A DNA stretch of 64,000 bases from Streptacidiphilus anmyonensis (GTDB lineage: Bacteria > Actinomycetota > Actinomycetes > Streptomycetales > Streptomycetaceae): NCBI RefSeq assembly GCF_000787855.1, contig NZ_BBPQ01000009.1, positions 47,028-111,027 on the forward strand, read 5' to 3'. Below the pieces are notes generated by a model. The model was not told the DNA's origin and searched no databases. It saw only the letters and a list, made by a program, of their open reading frames with translations. Shown in pieces: positions 1 through 9,438 of the stretch. The position numbers and the translations under genes were made by a program. Every line of letters begins with the position of its first letter. Position 1 is the first letter of the stretch.

Positions 1-386
1 CTCGGGCTCAGGCGACCCAGCCCCGGCCTCAGGTTCAGGCGGCCAGCCCGGACCCGGGCTCAGACCCCGCCTCAGGCTCAGGCTCGGGCTCGGACCCGGG
101 CGACCCAGCCCTGGCCTCGGGCTCAGGCCCGGCCCCAGGCTCAGGCGGCCCAGACCGGACCCGGGCTCGGACCCGGGCGACCCAGCCCCGGCCCGGGCAC
201 GGGCCCAGGGTCGGCCTCAGGCTCAGGCCCAGCCTCAAGCGGCCCCGGCCCGGCCTCGGGCCCAGGCTCGGCCTCAAGCGGCCCACTCCCGGGCCCGGCC
301 TCGGGCTCAGGCGGCCCAGACCCGGACCCCGCCTCGGGCTCAGGCGGCCCAGACCTGCCCCCGGACCCGGGCTCAGGCTCAGGCGC
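1..386. repeat. GC-rich degenerate tandem repeat
   Basis: This stretch downstream of the methyltransferase is almost entirely G/C and built from short degenerate units such as CTCGGGCTCAGGCGGCCCAG. A 24-bp unit recurs exactly at 298-321 and 331-354, a 33-bp period. One minus-strand frame is open and would encode a Pro/Glu/Gly-rich peptide (286 down to 35), but it shows no domain and could be a by-product of composition. It runs off the left edge, so a low-complexity coding region continuing outside cannot be excluded. I see no convincing gene. Confidence 0.6.
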
Positions 387-1118
387 TCAGGTCCGGGCGA
401 CGGTGACGATGCTGCGGCTGGTGGCCGTCACCGGGCCGCCGTTCCAGTCCCCCTCGCGGCGCTCGATCTCGAAGCCCGCCTCCGTCAGGAAGGCGTCGAG
501 CCGGGCCTCGTCGAGGAAGCGGAGCGTCGTGCCGTCGACGGAGAGGATCGTGCCGTCCGGGGTCGCGGTGGTCTCGGTGAAGGTGACGAGGTCGTCCTTC
601 ACGGAGCTCACCTCGTGCCACTGGCGCAGATCCCAGCCGTTGCCCGTGATCGTGTGGACCGTGGACGGATTCCAGGTCTCCCACGCCCGCGCGGCGGGGT
701 TGCGGGTCTCGAAGGCGAACCGCCCGCCGGGGCGGAGCGCGCCGTGGATCGCGGCGAGCGAGGCGCGCAGCTCCTCGTCGGTGACCAGGCACTGGAAGGC
801 GTTGCTGGCCATGGTGGCCAGGGCGAACTCGCGGTGCCAGCGCGAGGCGTCCGACACGACCCCCTCGACCCACTCGATGTCCGTGCGGCGGCGGGCGCGC
901 CGCAGGGAGGGAAGGTCGGGGTCGAGGCCGACGAGGCGGCCGGCGTGGCCGTGCCCGCGGGCCTGATGGAGCATCATGCCGGTGCCGCAGCCGAGGTCCA
1001 GGACCGAGTCCGCGGCCATCACCAACAGGTCGTAGAACCGGTCCGTCGCGTTGGCCGCGCCGTCCCAGCGGTACATCTCGTCGTAGAGCGCGACCGAGTC
1101 GTCAGGAGTGAAGTCCAC
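387..1118 (-). CDS. Class I SAM-dependent methyltransferase
   Basis: A 243-residue soluble protein with a Rossmann-fold methyltransferase core. Motif I (VLDLGCGTG) lies at residues 39-47 and the acidic end of strand 2 (GLDPD) near residue 66, which normally binds the ribose of S-adenosylmethionine. The later LRPGGRFAFETRNP segment is typical of the small-molecule Methyltransf_25/11 group. The substrate cannot be read from the sequence. The start is GTG with no clear ribosome binding site. It begins 9 bp after the stop of the DUF475 gene on the same strand, so the two are probably co-transcribed. Confidence 0.85.
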   Translation of the reverse strand: MDFTPDDSVALYDEMYRWDGAANATDRFYDLLVMAADSVLDLGCGTGMMLHQARGHGHAGRLVGLDPDLPSLRRARRRTDIEWVEGVVSDASRWHREFALATMASNAFQCLVTDEELRASLAAIHGALRPGGRFAFETRNPAARAWETWNPSTVHTITGNGWDLRQWHEVSSVKDDLVTFTETTATPDGTILSVDGTTLRFLDEARLDAFLTEAGFEIERREGDWNGGPVTATSRSIVTVART

Positions 1119-1127
1119 CCGGGAACG

Positions 1128-2306
1128 TTAGAGCCCGATCGATCGGGAGACAACGGGATTTCCCTCGACGTCACCGTCGCCGTCACCGTCGCCGTCGTCG
1201 CCGTCGTCCTCGCCCCCCTCGGCGGCAAGGCTCTCGGCCCGCCGGTTGCGGAGCACCGAGCCGTACAGGGCCAGCGCGATGAAGGCGACGCCGATCAGAC
1301 CGGTGACGACCTCGGGGATCTGGTACCTGATCGAGGCCATGAGGATGAGGGCCAGCGCGCCGATCGCGTAGTGCGCGCCGTGTTCGAGGTAGACGTAGTC
1401 GTCCAGGGTCCCCCGGCGGACCAGGTGGACGGTGAGGGACCGGATGTAGAACGCGCCGATCCCCAGTCCGAGCGCGATCTGGAAGATGTTCTGGCTGACC
1501 GCGAACGCCCCGACGACACCGTCGAAGGAGAAGGACGCGTCGAGGATCTCCAGGTAGACGAAGAGCACGAAGGCCGCCTTGCCGGCCACGTGCACCGCCG
1601 AGCGCCTCGGGCGCGGCGCTGGCGCCCGCTCGGCGGCCGCGTCCTCGCCGTTCCCGTCCGGGACGCCGACCGCTTCGAAGCGGTCGGCCAGGCCGGTCGC
1701 GAGCAGGTAGGTGAGCACGCCGGCGACCCCGGCGAGCAGGACGGTCTCCGTGCGGTCCCCGGCGAAGAGGCGGGCGGCGAGCAGCAGCGCGCCGAGGGTG
1801 AGGATCACCGGCAGGCGTTCGATCCGGCCGAAACGTTCCATCAGCCGTTCCAGCGGCCCGAACCAGCGCAGCTCCTTCTCACCGGAGAGGAAGTCCAGGA
1901 AGATCATCAGCAGGAACGCCGCCCCGAAGGCGGCGATGGCCGGATGCGCGGCGTCGAGGTGCTCGGCGTAGCTGAGGCCGTGGTACGTCCGCGAGGAGTC
2001 CAGCGCCAGTTGGAGCACCGTGAGCGGAGCGATGTGCGCGGTGAGGCCGACCACGAGCAGCGGGAAGACCAGCCGCATCCCGAAGACGGCGACGAGCACG
2101 CCGACCGTCAGGAAGATCCGCTGCCAGAACGGGCTCATCCGGCGCAGCACGGTGGCGTTGATGACGGCGTTGTCGAAGGAGAGCGAGATCTCGAGGATCG
2201 CCAGGATCAGGACGACTCCGAAGCCGTCCGCCCCCCACAGGTACCCGGCCGCGGCCAGTCCCAGCAGGGTGACCCCGAAGGACCAGCCGAAGGTGCGGAG
2301 AAACAC
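1128..2306 (-). CDS. DUF475 integral membrane protein (TerC-like)
   Basis: A 392-residue multi-spanning membrane protein of the DUF475 family, distant relatives of TerC. The paired acidic motifs LEISLSFDNAVINA (about 39-52) and LEILDASFSFDGVVGAF (about 255-271) sit inside membrane helices and are the putative metal-binding signature shared with TerC. The C-terminal tail is a run of Asp/Gly repeats encoded by a GTCACCGTCGCC-type microrepeat. The GTG start has an AGGGG box about 10 bases upstream. It lies just downstream of terD on the same strand, which supports a Ter-type role in metal or stress handling; the exact function is unknown. Confidence 0.85.
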   Translation of the reverse strand: MFLRTFGWSFGVTLLGLAAAGYLWGADGFGVVLILAILEISLSFDNAVINATVLRRMSPFWQRIFLTVGVLVAVFGMRLVFPLLVVGLTAHIAPLTVLQLALDSSRTYHGLSYAEHLDAAHPAIAAFGAAFLLMIFLDFLSGEKELRWFGPLERLMERFGRIERLPVILTLGALLLAARLFAGDRTETVLLAGVAGVLTYLLATGLADRFEAVGVPDGNGEDAAAERAPAPRPRRSAVHVAGKAAFVLFVYLEILDASFSFDGVVGAFAVSQNIFQIALGLGIGAFYIRSLTVHLVRRGTLDDYVYLEHGAHYAIGALALILMASIRYQIPEVVTGLIGVAFIALALYGSVLRNRRAESLAAEGGEDDGDDGDGDGDGDVEGNPVVSRSIGL

Positions 2307-2397
2307 CGCGCGCCCACCCCTCTCGCTTCCGCCGTCGGTCGACGCTCGCCCGGCCGCCGTCGGCCGGGAGATGCCCCCAGCATCTCATGACGGATTC

Positions 2398-2976
2398 TTA
2401 CGAAACGTTCACCCCGAAGTCTAGGGCGATGCCTCGCAATCCGGTCGCGTACCCCTGACCGACGGCGCGGAACTTCCACTCCCCGTCGTAGCGGTAGAGC
2501 TCGCCGAAGATCATCGCGGTCTGGTCCGACGCCTCTTCGGACAGGTCGTAGCGGGCGAGCTCGGTCCCGTCCTGCTGATTGACCACGCGGATGAAGGCCC
2601 CGCGAACCTGGCCGAAACTCTGCCTGCGGATCTCGGCGTCGTAGATGGAGACCGGGAAGACGATCTTGTCGACCTGGGTGGGCACCAGGGCGAGCTGGAC
2701 GGTGATCGCCTCGTCGTCCTCGGTGCCGTCCCCGCCGTGGACGTCGTCGCCGTGGTGCTCGACCGAGCCCTCGGGGCTCTTGAGGTGGTTGTAGAAGATG
2801 AAGTACTCGTCGCCGAGCACGCGCCCGCCGGAGCAGAGCAGGGCGCTGGCGTCGAGGTCGAAGGGCGCGCCGTTCGCCGACCGCGCCTGCCAGCCGAGCC
2901 CGATCCGCACCGTCGTCAGGTGCGGTGCCGCCTTGGAGAGTGAGACGTTTCCGCCCTTGGCCAGCGTGACGCCCAT
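2398..2976 (-). CDS. terD: TerD family stress protein
   Basis: A 192-residue TerD-domain protein. It shows the family pattern: an N-terminal MGVTLAKGGNVSL strand, a PFDLDAS acidic calcium-binding motif near residues 38-44, a GDEYFIFYN segment, and a second acidic cluster (GDGTEDDEAI) around residues 84-93. TerD proteins are cytoplasmic calcium-binding proteins tied to tellurite resistance, envelope stress and, in streptomycetes, differentiation. Streptomycetes carry several paralogues, so the symbol denotes the family. It is flanked by DUF475 downstream and the peroxiredoxin gene upstream, the latter separated by a strong terminator hairpin. Confidence 0.93.
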   Translation of the reverse strand: MGVTLAKGGNVSLSKAAPHLTTVRIGLGWQARSANGAPFDLDASALLCSGGRVLGDEYFIFYNHLKSPEGSVEHHGDDVHGGDGTEDDEAITVQLALVPTQVDKIVFPVSIYDAEIRRQSFGQVRGAFIRVVNQQDGTELARYDLSEEASDQTAMIFGELYRYDGEWKFRAVGQGYATGLRGIALDFGVNVS

Positions 2977-3056
2977 GGCTTGTGTTCCTGCCCCTCTGCC
3001 GCGCCGATCTCTCGTTGCTGGGCTCGATCGTAACGGGGCATCAGCACTTGAGCACA

Positions 3057-3094
3057 GGGCCCGCGGAACCCGGCGAACCGGTTCCCGCGGGCCC
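3057..3094 (-). terminator. Terminator hairpin after ahpE
   Basis: GGGCCCGCGGAACC (3057-3070) pairs with 3080-3094 with one bulged base across a 9-base loop. It lies just beyond the peroxiredoxin stop on the minus strand and before terD. There is no T tract on the minus side, which is usual for streptomycete terminators. Confidence 0.7.
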
Positions 3095-3118
3095 TTTCGT
3101 CAGCTCGGCGGATCAGGC

Positions 3119-3577
3119 TCAGATGCCCTGCAGCGCCTTCAGGTACTCCTGCTGGTCACGCGCGTCCGGCAGGCCGTTGACGACGCTCCAGCGGACGACG
3201 CCCTGCTTGTCGATGACGAAGGTGCCGCGGACCGCGCAGCCCTTCTCCTCGTCGAAGACGCCGTAGGCGCGGGAGACCTCACCGTGCGGCCAGAAGTCCG
3301 AGAGCAGCGGGTACTCCAGGCCCTCCTTCTCGGCGAAGACGCGCAGCGTGAACGGCGAGTCGTTGGAGACGGCCAGGATCTGCACGTCGTCGTTCTGGAA
3401 CGACGGCAGCTCACGCTCGATGCTGCAGAGCTCGCCGGTGCAGACGCCGGTGAAGGCGAACGGGTAGAAGACCAGCACAACGTTCTTCTCGCCACGGAAG
3501 TCCGCGAGCGAGACGACCTCGCCGTGCTGGTTCTTGAGCGAGAACTCGGGAGCCGGAGAACCGACCTCGATAGCCAT
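3119..3577 (-). CDS. ahpE: AhpE-type peroxiredoxin
   Basis: A 152-residue thioredoxin-fold peroxiredoxin that reduces hydroperoxides in the cytoplasm. The PxxxTxxC active site reads PFAFTGVC, with the peroxidatic cysteine at residue 46. The LLSDFWPHGEVSRAYGVFDE block is characteristic of the actinobacterial AhpE subgroup. Unlike the one-Cys enzyme I recall from Mycobacterium tuberculosis, a second cysteine follows at residue 51 (CxxxxC), the spacing seen in PrxQ/BCP proteins, so an intramolecular disulfide is possible. The start is the ATG at 3577, preceded by a GAGGGG box; the frame stays open upstream but has no ribosome binding site there. Confidence 0.92.
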   Translation of the reverse strand: MAIEVGSPAPEFSLKNQHGEVVSLADFRGEKNVVLVFYPFAFTGVCTGELCSIERELPSFQNDDVQILAVSNDSPFTLRVFAEKEGLEYPLLSDFWPHGEVSRAYGVFDEEKGCAVRGTFVIDKQGVVRWSVVNGLPDARDQQEYLKALQGI

Positions 3578-3709
3578 GCGAAAACCCCTCATCGTCGTAG
3601 GCCGTGCCGTGGCCAATCCTGCCACGCCGAGGCCGGGCTCCCTGCTGTGCAAAGGTTGCCGCTTCCCGAGGACGACGTCCTCGCACCCTGGATGGTGCGA
3701 CGAAACGTC

Positions 3710-4570
3710 TCAGCGGAAGCCGGGCAGGCGGCTCAGCAAGGACACCGCGCCGACGGCCTTGCGCAGCAGCGGGCCGCCCGGGAGGTTGGGGACCTGGTCG
3801 ACGAGCGGCGCCAGCGCGAGCAGGCCGCCGACGCGGCGCATGCGGATCTCGCCACGGGCGAGCATCGACGGGACCGAGCCGGTGGAGACCAGCAGGTGCC
3901 GGGCCGCGCCCTCGACGCCGGGGAGGTCGTCCGCCGGTTCGTGGCGGCGTACCCGCCAGCCGTCGGCGTCGGCGGTGAAGACCCAGCCCAGGCCGCCGTC
4001 GGGCTCCCACAGGCCCGCCGAAGAGGGGATCTCGGCCCGCCAGGCCAGCGCGCCGACCACGTCGACCATCGCGGCCAGTCCGGCGTCCGCGAGCGGCGGG
4101 GGGACGGTGCCGGTGGCGTCGTGGACCGCCTGGGCGGCCTCGTGGCCCATGGCGTGGATCTGCGTCAGGACCGGCAGCGGACCGAGGGGGGAGTCCACGA
4201 TGCGGCGGCCGAGCTCCGGCGCGGCCAGGACCTCCTCCAGGGCCGCGGCGACCCGCTCACGGGCCTCGGCCAGGGCGGCGCGGACCTCCTCGGGCGAGGG
4301 GTCGAAGGGCTTGGGGCGCCGCTCGGGCGCCGGCAGGCCGTGCGCCGCGGCCATGACGGCGCCGAGGACCGGCCGTCCGGGCCAGGAGCCCAGCGCGGCG
4401 AGCGGACGCAGATCCCGTGGCCCCTGCTGCTCGCGGCCCTCGCGCGGTTCCTCCGTCGCCACGGCGAGGACCGCGTCCCAGCCGCCGAGGACCCGGGCCC
4501 GCAGGCTCTCCGGGGGCTCCTCGGCGACGCCGCGCGGCCCGTGCAGGACCGGTTGGTGATCTTCTGCCAT
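3710..4570 (-). CDS. Conserved hypothetical protein
   Basis: A 286-residue protein, probably cytoplasmic, that I do not recognise. It is rich in Ala, Glu and Arg, has no signal peptide or clear membrane segment, and contains an amphipathic helical stretch (EEVRAALAEARERVAAALEEVLA) followed by a helix with TQIHAMGHEAAQAVHD. Its place between the DUF3052 gene and the peroxiredoxin gene on the same strand is one I recall in other streptomycetes, so it is likely conserved in the family. The start is the ATG at 4570; a second in-frame ATG lies 12 codons upstream and neither has a strong ribosome binding site. Confidence 0.7.
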   Translation of the reverse strand: MAEDHQPVLHGPRGVAEEPPESLRARVLGGWDAVLAVATEEPREGREQQGPRDLRPLAALGSWPGRPVLGAVMAAAHGLPAPERRPKPFDPSPEEVRAALAEARERVAAALEEVLAAPELGRRIVDSPLGPLPVLTQIHAMGHEAAQAVHDATGTVPPPLADAGLAAMVDVVGALAWRAEIPSSAGLWEPDGGLGWVFTADADGWRVRRHEPADDLPGVEGAARHLLVSTGSVPSMLARGEIRMRRVGGLLALAPLVDQVPNLPGGPLLRKAVGAVSLLSRLPGFR

Positions 4571-4652
4571 GCCGCCATTCTGCCGCCGGGGCCGCAAGCC
4601 CGGCATTTCGGCCGTTTCGCGTCCGCGGAGAAACCCTGGGCGGGACGCGCGA

Positions 4653-4689
4653 AGCGGGGCCCGGACGGAGGATCCGTCCAGGCCCCGCT
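4653..4689 (-). terminator. Terminator hairpin after the DUF3052 gene
   Basis: A 17-position stem with one mismatch: AGCGGGGCC...GGACGGA (4653-4669) pairs with 4673-4689, leaving a 3-base loop. It lies 29 bp past the DUF3052 stop on the minus strand and just before the next minus-strand gene, so it should separate the two transcripts. Confidence 0.8.
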
Positions 4690-4717
4690 CGTCAGCTCGG
4701 GATGCTCGGGGAGCGCC

Positions 4718-5164
4718 TCAGCGCTTGCCGGCCTTGGCGGTCTTCGGGGTGGCCAGGCGGACCGCCGACCACTCCTTGCTCACCGCGGCGGTGCTGGTCT
4801 GCGACAGGCCGGCCGTCTGTGCGGCGTCGGCGATGTCACTGGCCTCGACGTGGCCCTCGCGCCCGGTCTTCGGGGTGAGCAGCCAGACCAGGCCGCCCTC
4901 CACCAGGTACTCCTGGGCATCGACGAGGGAGTCGGTCAGATCTCCGTCTTCGCTGTCCTCGCGGAACCACATCAGCACGACGTCCGCGACGTCGTCGTAG
5001 TCCTCGTCGACGAGCTCGGTTCCGGTGAGTTCCTCGATGGACTCACGCAGGTCCTGGTCGACGTCGTCGTCGTAACCGAGCTCCTGGACCACCTGTCCGG
5101 CCTCAAGACCCAGCCGACGTGCCGCACTGGTCTTGTCCTCCGCGGGGTCCGCGGTCGCGCTCAC
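4718..5164 (-). CDS. DUF3052 domain protein
   Basis: A 148-residue acidic cytoplasmic protein of the actinobacterial DUF3052 family. The conserved core runs from about residue 10 to 130 (AARRLGLEAGQVVQELGYDDDVDQ..., then DVVLMWFREDSEDGDLTDSLVDA and LTPKTGREGHVEASDIADAAQTAGL). The C-terminus is Lys/Ala-rich. No biochemical function is established. The GTG start is fixed by a near-perfect AGGAGG box about 9 bases upstream. It is transcribed divergently from aceE across a 560-bp intergenic region. Confidence 0.88.
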   Translation of the reverse strand: MSATADPAEDKTSAARRLGLEAGQVVQELGYDDDVDQDLRESIEELTGTELVDEDYDDVADVVLMWFREDSEDGDLTDSLVDAQEYLVEGGLVWLLTPKTGREGHVEASDIADAAQTAGLSQTSTAAVSKEWSAVRLATPKTAKAGKR

Positions 5165-5726
5165 GGGAATTGCCTCCTATATCCGACCCTGTCTTCTGGT
5201 ACCAGGGCTGTGCCGGTAGTCCACACGGGCGGGGCGCGGAGCGCAAGTACCCGACCTCCGATCAGCCCCTGGCTACGGTGAGTCGCGGTGCGACACGCCG
5301 CCGGGAGTGACCGGGATCACTCCCATTTGCCCCAGTATCACCATCAAACGACGTTCCGCGCAGCGGATCGTGATTCCCCTTACCCGCTGTAGGCGTTGCT
5401 CACTCCTCGTAGGGATCCCGGTCCGGAGAGCAACCGAGCGTGTCTCATCACTCGACCATGTGACCGAGTACTCCTTGACCAGGCGTAGAGTCTCCTGTTG
5501 GCCCTCCCCAGCCTGCCCACTCCACAACGTTGTGGGGACGGGTCGGGCCACCTCGTCGTGCGACACCGCGCACCTGGCGAGAACCGGCTCGATTGCCCCT
5601 AAGGGATTACTCCCATAAGGGCACGATTCGGTTACTCATGGGTAGAGATGACGTTTCTCCCCCTGCGGTCCACGATGGAGGCGGCGCGACACACCCTCCG
5701 CAACGACCGACAAGTGAAGGAACAGC
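5165..5726. promoter_or_regulatory. Divergent control region of the DUF3052 gene and aceE
   Basis: This 562-bp gap separates divergent DUF3052 and aceE and is less GC-rich than the genes around it. Near the aceE side are related elements: CCCTAAGGG (about 5597) followed by CCCATAAGGG, and ATTACTCCCAT and TTACTCATGGG, all within 60 bp. They could be operator half-sites or promoter parts. A 97-residue minus-strand open frame (5566-5273) lacks a recognisable domain, and I do not call it a gene. The aceE start has an AAGGA box at 5716-5720. Confidence 0.5.
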
Positions 5727-8477
5727 GTGGCTTCCGGATCCGATCGCAACCCGATCATCATTGGCGGCCTGCCCAGCCAGGTCCCCGACTTCGATCCCGA
5801 GGAGACCAGCGAATGGCTGGACTCCCTCGACGCCGCCGTCGACGAGCGCGGCCGTGAGCGCGCCCGCTACCTCATGCTGCGGCTGATCGAGCGCGCCCGC
5901 GAGCGGCGCGTCGCCGTGCCGGAGATGCGCAGCACGGACTACGTCAACACCATCGCCACCAAGGACGAGCCGTTCTTCCCCGGCAACGAGGAGATCGAGC
6001 GCAAGGTCCTGAACGCCACCCGTTGGAACGCCGCGGTGATGGTCTCCCGCGCGCAGCGCCCGGGGATCGGCGTCGGCGGCCACATCGCGACCTTCGCCTC
6101 CTCGGCGTCGCTGTACGACGTGGGCTTCAACTACTTCTTCAAGGGCAAGGACGCCGAGGGCGCCTCCGGGGACCAGATCTACTTCCAGGGCCACGCCTCG
6201 CCCGGCATCTACGCCCGCGCCTACCTGCTGGACCGACTGAGTGAGCAGCAGCTCGACAGCTTCCGCCAGGAGCACTCGCGCGCGCCGTACGGCCTGTCCA
6301 GCTACCCGCACCCGCGGAACATGCCGGACTTCTGGGAGTTCCCGACCGTGTCCATGGGCCTCGGCCCGCTGGGCGCGATCTACCAGGCGCGGATGAACCG
6401 CTACCTGCTGAACCACGGCATCAAGGACACCACCGACTCGCGCGTGTGGGCCTTCCTCGGCGACGGCGAGATGGACGAGGTCGAGTCGCTCGGCCAGCTG
6501 TCCATCGCCGCGCGCGAGGGCCTGGACAACCTGACCTTCGTGGTCAACTGCAACCTGCAGCGTCTCGACGGCCCGGTGCGCGGCAACGGCAAGATCATCC
6601 AGGAGCTGGAGTCGATCTTCCGCGGCAACGGCTGGAACGTGATCAAGCTCATCTGGGACCGCACCTGGGACCCGCTGCTCGCGCAGGACCGCGACGGCGC
6701 GCTGGTCAACAAGATGAACACCACGCCCGACGGCCAGTTCCAGACCTACGCCACCGAGTCCGGCGCGTACATCCGCGAGCACTTCTTCGGCGGCGACCTG
6801 CGCCTGCGCGCCATGGTCGAGAACCTGACCGACGAGCAGATCCAGCACCTGGGCCGCGGCGGCCACGACCACAAGAAGGTCTACGCCGCGTTCAAGGCCG
6901 CGACCGAGCACAAGGGCCAGCCGACCGTCATCCTGGCCCAGACCGTCAAGGGCTGGACGCTGGGCCCGAACTTCGAGGGCCGCAACGCGACCCACCAGAT
7001 GAAGAAGCTGACGGTCGAGGACCTCAAGCGCTTCCGTGACCGGCTGCACCTGCCGATCACCGACAAGCAGCTGGACGAGGGCTACCCGCCCTACTACCAC
7101 CCGGGCAAGGACTCGGAGGAGATCCAGTACATGCACGACCGCCGTGCGGAGCTCGGCGGTTACATGCCGACCCGCAAGGTCCGGCCGCGCAAGCTGGAGC
7201 TCCCCGGCGACGACGCCTACAAGGTCCTGAAGAAGGGCTCCGGCCAGCAGTCGATCGCCACCACCATGGCGTTCGTCCGCCTGCTCAAGGACCTGATGCG
7301 GGACAAGAACATCGGCAAGCGCTTCGTGACGATCGCGCCGGACGAGTACCGCACCTTCGGTATGGACTCGCTCTTCCCGTCCGCGAAGATCTACGACCCG
7401 ATGGGCCAGCAGTACGAGTCGGTCGACCGCGACCTGCTGCTCGCGTACAAGACCTCGCCGCAGGGCCAGATGATCCAGGACGGCATCACCGAGGCCGGCT
7501 CCACCGCCTCGCTGATCGCCGCGGGTTCGTCCTACGCCACCCACGGCGAGCCGCTGATCCCGGTCTACGTCTTCTACTCGATGTTCGGGTTCCAGCGCAC
7601 GGGTGACCAGTTCTGGCAGATGGCCGACCAGCTGGCGCGCGGCTTCGTGCTCGGCGCGACCGCCGGCCGCACCACGCTGACCGGTGAGGGCCTCCAGCAC
7701 GCCGACGGCCACAGCCAGCTGCTGGCCTCGACCAACCCGGCGGCCGTCAGCTACGACCCGGCCTACGGCTACGAGATCGCCCACATCGTCCAGGACGGTC
7801 TGCGCCGCATGTACGGCAGCAGCCCCGAGCACCCGCACGGCGAGGACGTCTTCTACTACCTCACCGTGTACAACGAGCCGATCCAGATGCCGGCCGAGCC
7901 CGAGAACGTGGACGTCGAGGGCATCCTCAAGGGCGTCTACAAGCTGGCGGAGGGTCAGGGCGGCCAGGTCCCGGCGCAGATCCTCGCCTCCGGCGTGGCC
8001 GTGCCGTGGGCGCGTGAGGCCCAGCGCATCCTGGCCGAGGAGTGGAACGTCAAGGCCGACGTCTGGTCGGTGACCTCCTGGAACGAGCTGCGCCGCGACG
8101 CGGTGGAGACCGAGGAGTTCAACCTGCTCAACCCGGACGAGGAGCAGCGCGTCCCGTTCGTGCAGCGCAAGCTTGCCGGCAGCGAGGGCCCGTTCGTGGC
8201 CGTCTCCGACTGGATGCGCGCGGTGCCGGACCAGATCGCGCGCTGGGTCCCGGGCCAGTACCAGTCGCTGGGTGCCGACGGCTTCGGCTTCGCCGACACC
8301 CGTGGCGCAGCGCGCCGTTACTTCCACATCGACGCGCAGTCGATCGTGCTGGGCGTGCTGACCGAGCTGGCCAAGCAGGGCAAGGTCGACCGCACGGCGC
8401 TGAAGGCGGCCATCGACCGCTACCAGCTGCTGGACGTCGCGGCCGCCCACCCGGGCAACGCCGGCGGCGACGCGTAG
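5727..8477 (+). CDS. aceE: Pyruvate dehydrogenase E1, homodimeric type
   Basis: A 916-residue thiamine-diphosphate enzyme that decarboxylates pyruvate and passes the acetyl group to the lipoyl E2 of the pyruvate dehydrogenase complex. It has the full length of the homodimeric E1 family. The [10 protein letters not shown] motif with [23 protein letters not shown] (about residues 249-295) is the thiamine-diphosphate/Mg binding region, and [13 protein letters not shown] (about residues 651-663) belongs to the transketolase-like central domain. The N-terminus ([16 protein letters not shown]) matches the E2-contacting segment. It starts at GTG 5727 and ends in a strong terminator, so it is monocistronic. 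It supplies acetyl-CoA for the fab operon nearby. Confidence 0.97.
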   Translation: MASGSDRNPIIIGGLPSQVPDFDPEETSEWLDSLDAAVDERGRERARYLMLRLIERARERRVAVPEMRSTDYVNTIATKDEPFFPGNEEIERKVLNATRWNAAVMVSRAQRPGIGVGGHIATFASSASLYDVGFNYFFKGKDAEGASGDQIYFQGHASPGIYARAYLLDRLSEQQLDSFRQEHSRAPYGLSSYPHPRNMPDFWEFPTVSMGLGPLGAIYQARMNRYLLNHGIKDTTDSRVWAFLGDGEMDEVESLGQLSIAAREGLDNLTFVVNCNLQRLDGPVRGNGKIIQELESIFRGNGWNVIKLIWDRTWDPLLAQDRDGALVNKMNTTPDGQFQTYATESGAYIREHFFGGDLRLRAMVENLTDEQIQHLGRGGHDHKKVYAAFKAATEHKGQPTVILAQTVKGWTLGPNFEGRNATHQMKKLTVEDLKRFRDRLHLPITDKQLDEGYPPYYHPGKDSEEIQYMHDRRAELGGYMPTRKVRPRKLELPGDDAYKVLKKGSGQQSIATTMAFVRLLKDLMRDKNIGKRFVTIAPDEYRTFGMDSLFPSAKIYDPMGQQYESVDRDLLLAYKTSPQGQMIQDGITEAGSTASLIAAGSSYATHGEPLIPVYVFYSMFGFQRTGDQFWQMADQLARGFVLGATAGRTTLTGEGLQHADGHSQLLASTNPAAVSYDPAYGYEIAHIVQDGLRRMYGSSPEHPHGEDVFYYLTVYNEPIQMPAEPENVDVEGILKGVYKLAEGQGGQVPAQILASGVAVPWAREAQRILAEEWNVKADVWSVTSWNELRRDAVETEEFNLLNPDEEQRVPFVQRKLAGSEGPFVAVSDWMRAVPDQIARWVPGQYQSLGADGFGFADTRGAARRYFHIDAQSIVLGVLTELAKQGKVDRTALKAAIDRYQLLDVAAAHPGNAGGDA

Positions 8478-8498
8478 TCCTGGCAATCCTTAAGTAAC

Positions 8499-8541
8499 AG
8501 AGGCCCGGTGACGATCCGTCACCGGGCCTCTGCGTTTTTTC
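8499..8541 (+). terminator. Rho-independent terminator of aceE
   Basis: A perfect 15-bp stem (8499-8513 with 8517-8531, loop ATC) is followed by GCG and a run of six T. It begins 21 bp after the aceE stop codon. Confidence 0.95.
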
Positions 8542-8637
8542 TGTGGATTCAGGCAAACCACTCCCGCGCGTGGTGGCACTCCTCTACCTTGGCCGAACGC
8601 CGACAACGCAGTCGGCACTTCGTGCGAGAGGAGCCCC

Positions 8638-9378
8638 ATGCGTACGACTCGTCGCGCCACCGCTCTGTCCGCCGCACTTCTGGCCACCCTCGGGACGGCC
8701 GCCCCCGCCGTCGCGGTCACCGCCCCCGCGATCGCCAACGGCACCGTGCACAACCTGCACATCCACCTGCGCAACAGCTCCAGCTCCAACTGGTCGGGCT
8801 TCGCCGCCACCGGCGGCGGCTTCACCAGCATCTCCGCCAGCTGGGTGCAGCCGACCGGCAAGTGCACCAGCGCCACGAGCTACTCCAGCTTCTGGGTGGG
8901 CATCGACGGCGACGGCAGCAACAGCGTCGAGCAGACCGGCTCGGAGGTGGACTGCTCGGGCGGCTCGCCGCAGTACTACTCCTGGTACGAGATGTACCCG
9001 GCGTACCCGGTCAACTTCTCGAACACCGTCAGGCCGGGCGACCACTTCACGGGTTCGGTGACCTTCAACGGCTCCGGCAAGTTCACCATGAAGCTCAGCG
9101 ACACCACCCAGGGGTGGAGCCGCTCGGTCAGCAAGACCTACTCGCCGGCGCAGCGCTACTCGGTCGAGGTGATCGCCGAGGCGCCGTCCAGCTCCACGGG
9201 CGTGCTGCCGCTGACGAACTTCGGCACCGTCAACTTCACCAACTCCCTTGCCAACGGCCAGCCGCTGGGCAACTACAGCCCGGACCAGATCAACATGGTC
9301 TCCGGCTCCACGACCAAGGCCACCACCTCCTCGCTCTCCGGCGGCGAGAACTTCTCGGTGACCTGGAAGCACAGCTGA
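8638..9378 (+). CDS. Secreted G1 family (eqolisin-like) acid endopeptidase
   Basis: A 246-residue secreted protein. Residues 1-27 form a signal peptide (Arg-rich start, hydrophobic core, AAPAVA). The mature part is the beta-sandwich glutamic peptidase fold of MEROPS family G1: the NWSG start (51-54), SFWVGIDG (84-91) and the catalytic Gln in EQTGSE (Q99), then the catalytic Glu in EVIAEAPSS (E181), matching the Gln/Glu dyad of scytalidoglutamic peptidase. G1 enzymes work at low pH, so an acid environment is implied. An AGGAG box precedes the ATG. It follows aceE but has its own region after that gene's terminator. Confidence 0.92.
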   Translation: MRTTRRATALSAALLATLGTAAPAVAVTAPAIANGTVHNLHIHLRNSSSSNWSGFAATGGGFTSISASWVQPTGKCTSATSYSSFWVGIDGDGSNSVEQTGSEVDCSGGSPQYYSWYEMYPAYPVNFSNTVRPGDHFTGSVTFNGSGKFTMKLSDTTQGWSRSVSKTYSPAQRYSVEVIAEAPSSSTGVLPLTNFGTVNFTNSLANGQPLGNYSPDQINMVSGSTTKATTSSLSGGENFSVTWKHS

Positions 9379-9400
9379 CAACGGGTTGGCGACCGGTTGA

Positions 9401-9438
9401 CGACGGTGGGTGACGCCTCACGGCGGCGCCCACCGTCG
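9401..9438 (+). terminator. Putative terminator of the G1 protease gene
   Basis: CGACGGTGGG (9401-9410) pairs perfectly with CCCACCGTCG (9429-9438), and a few further pairs are possible in the loop. It sits 22 bp after the stop codon. There is no T run. Confidence 0.65.

Noticed and set aside
5273-5566. 97-residue minus-strand frame in the DUF3052/aceE gap
   Set aside because: No ribosome binding site or family resemblance; it lies within the divergent promoter region.
5607-8486. 959-residue minus-strand open frame opposite aceE
   Set aside because: It lies fully antisense to a certain aceE gene, is Leu/Val/Arg/Gly-rich, and arises because high GC at third positions removes stop codons from the mirrored frame.
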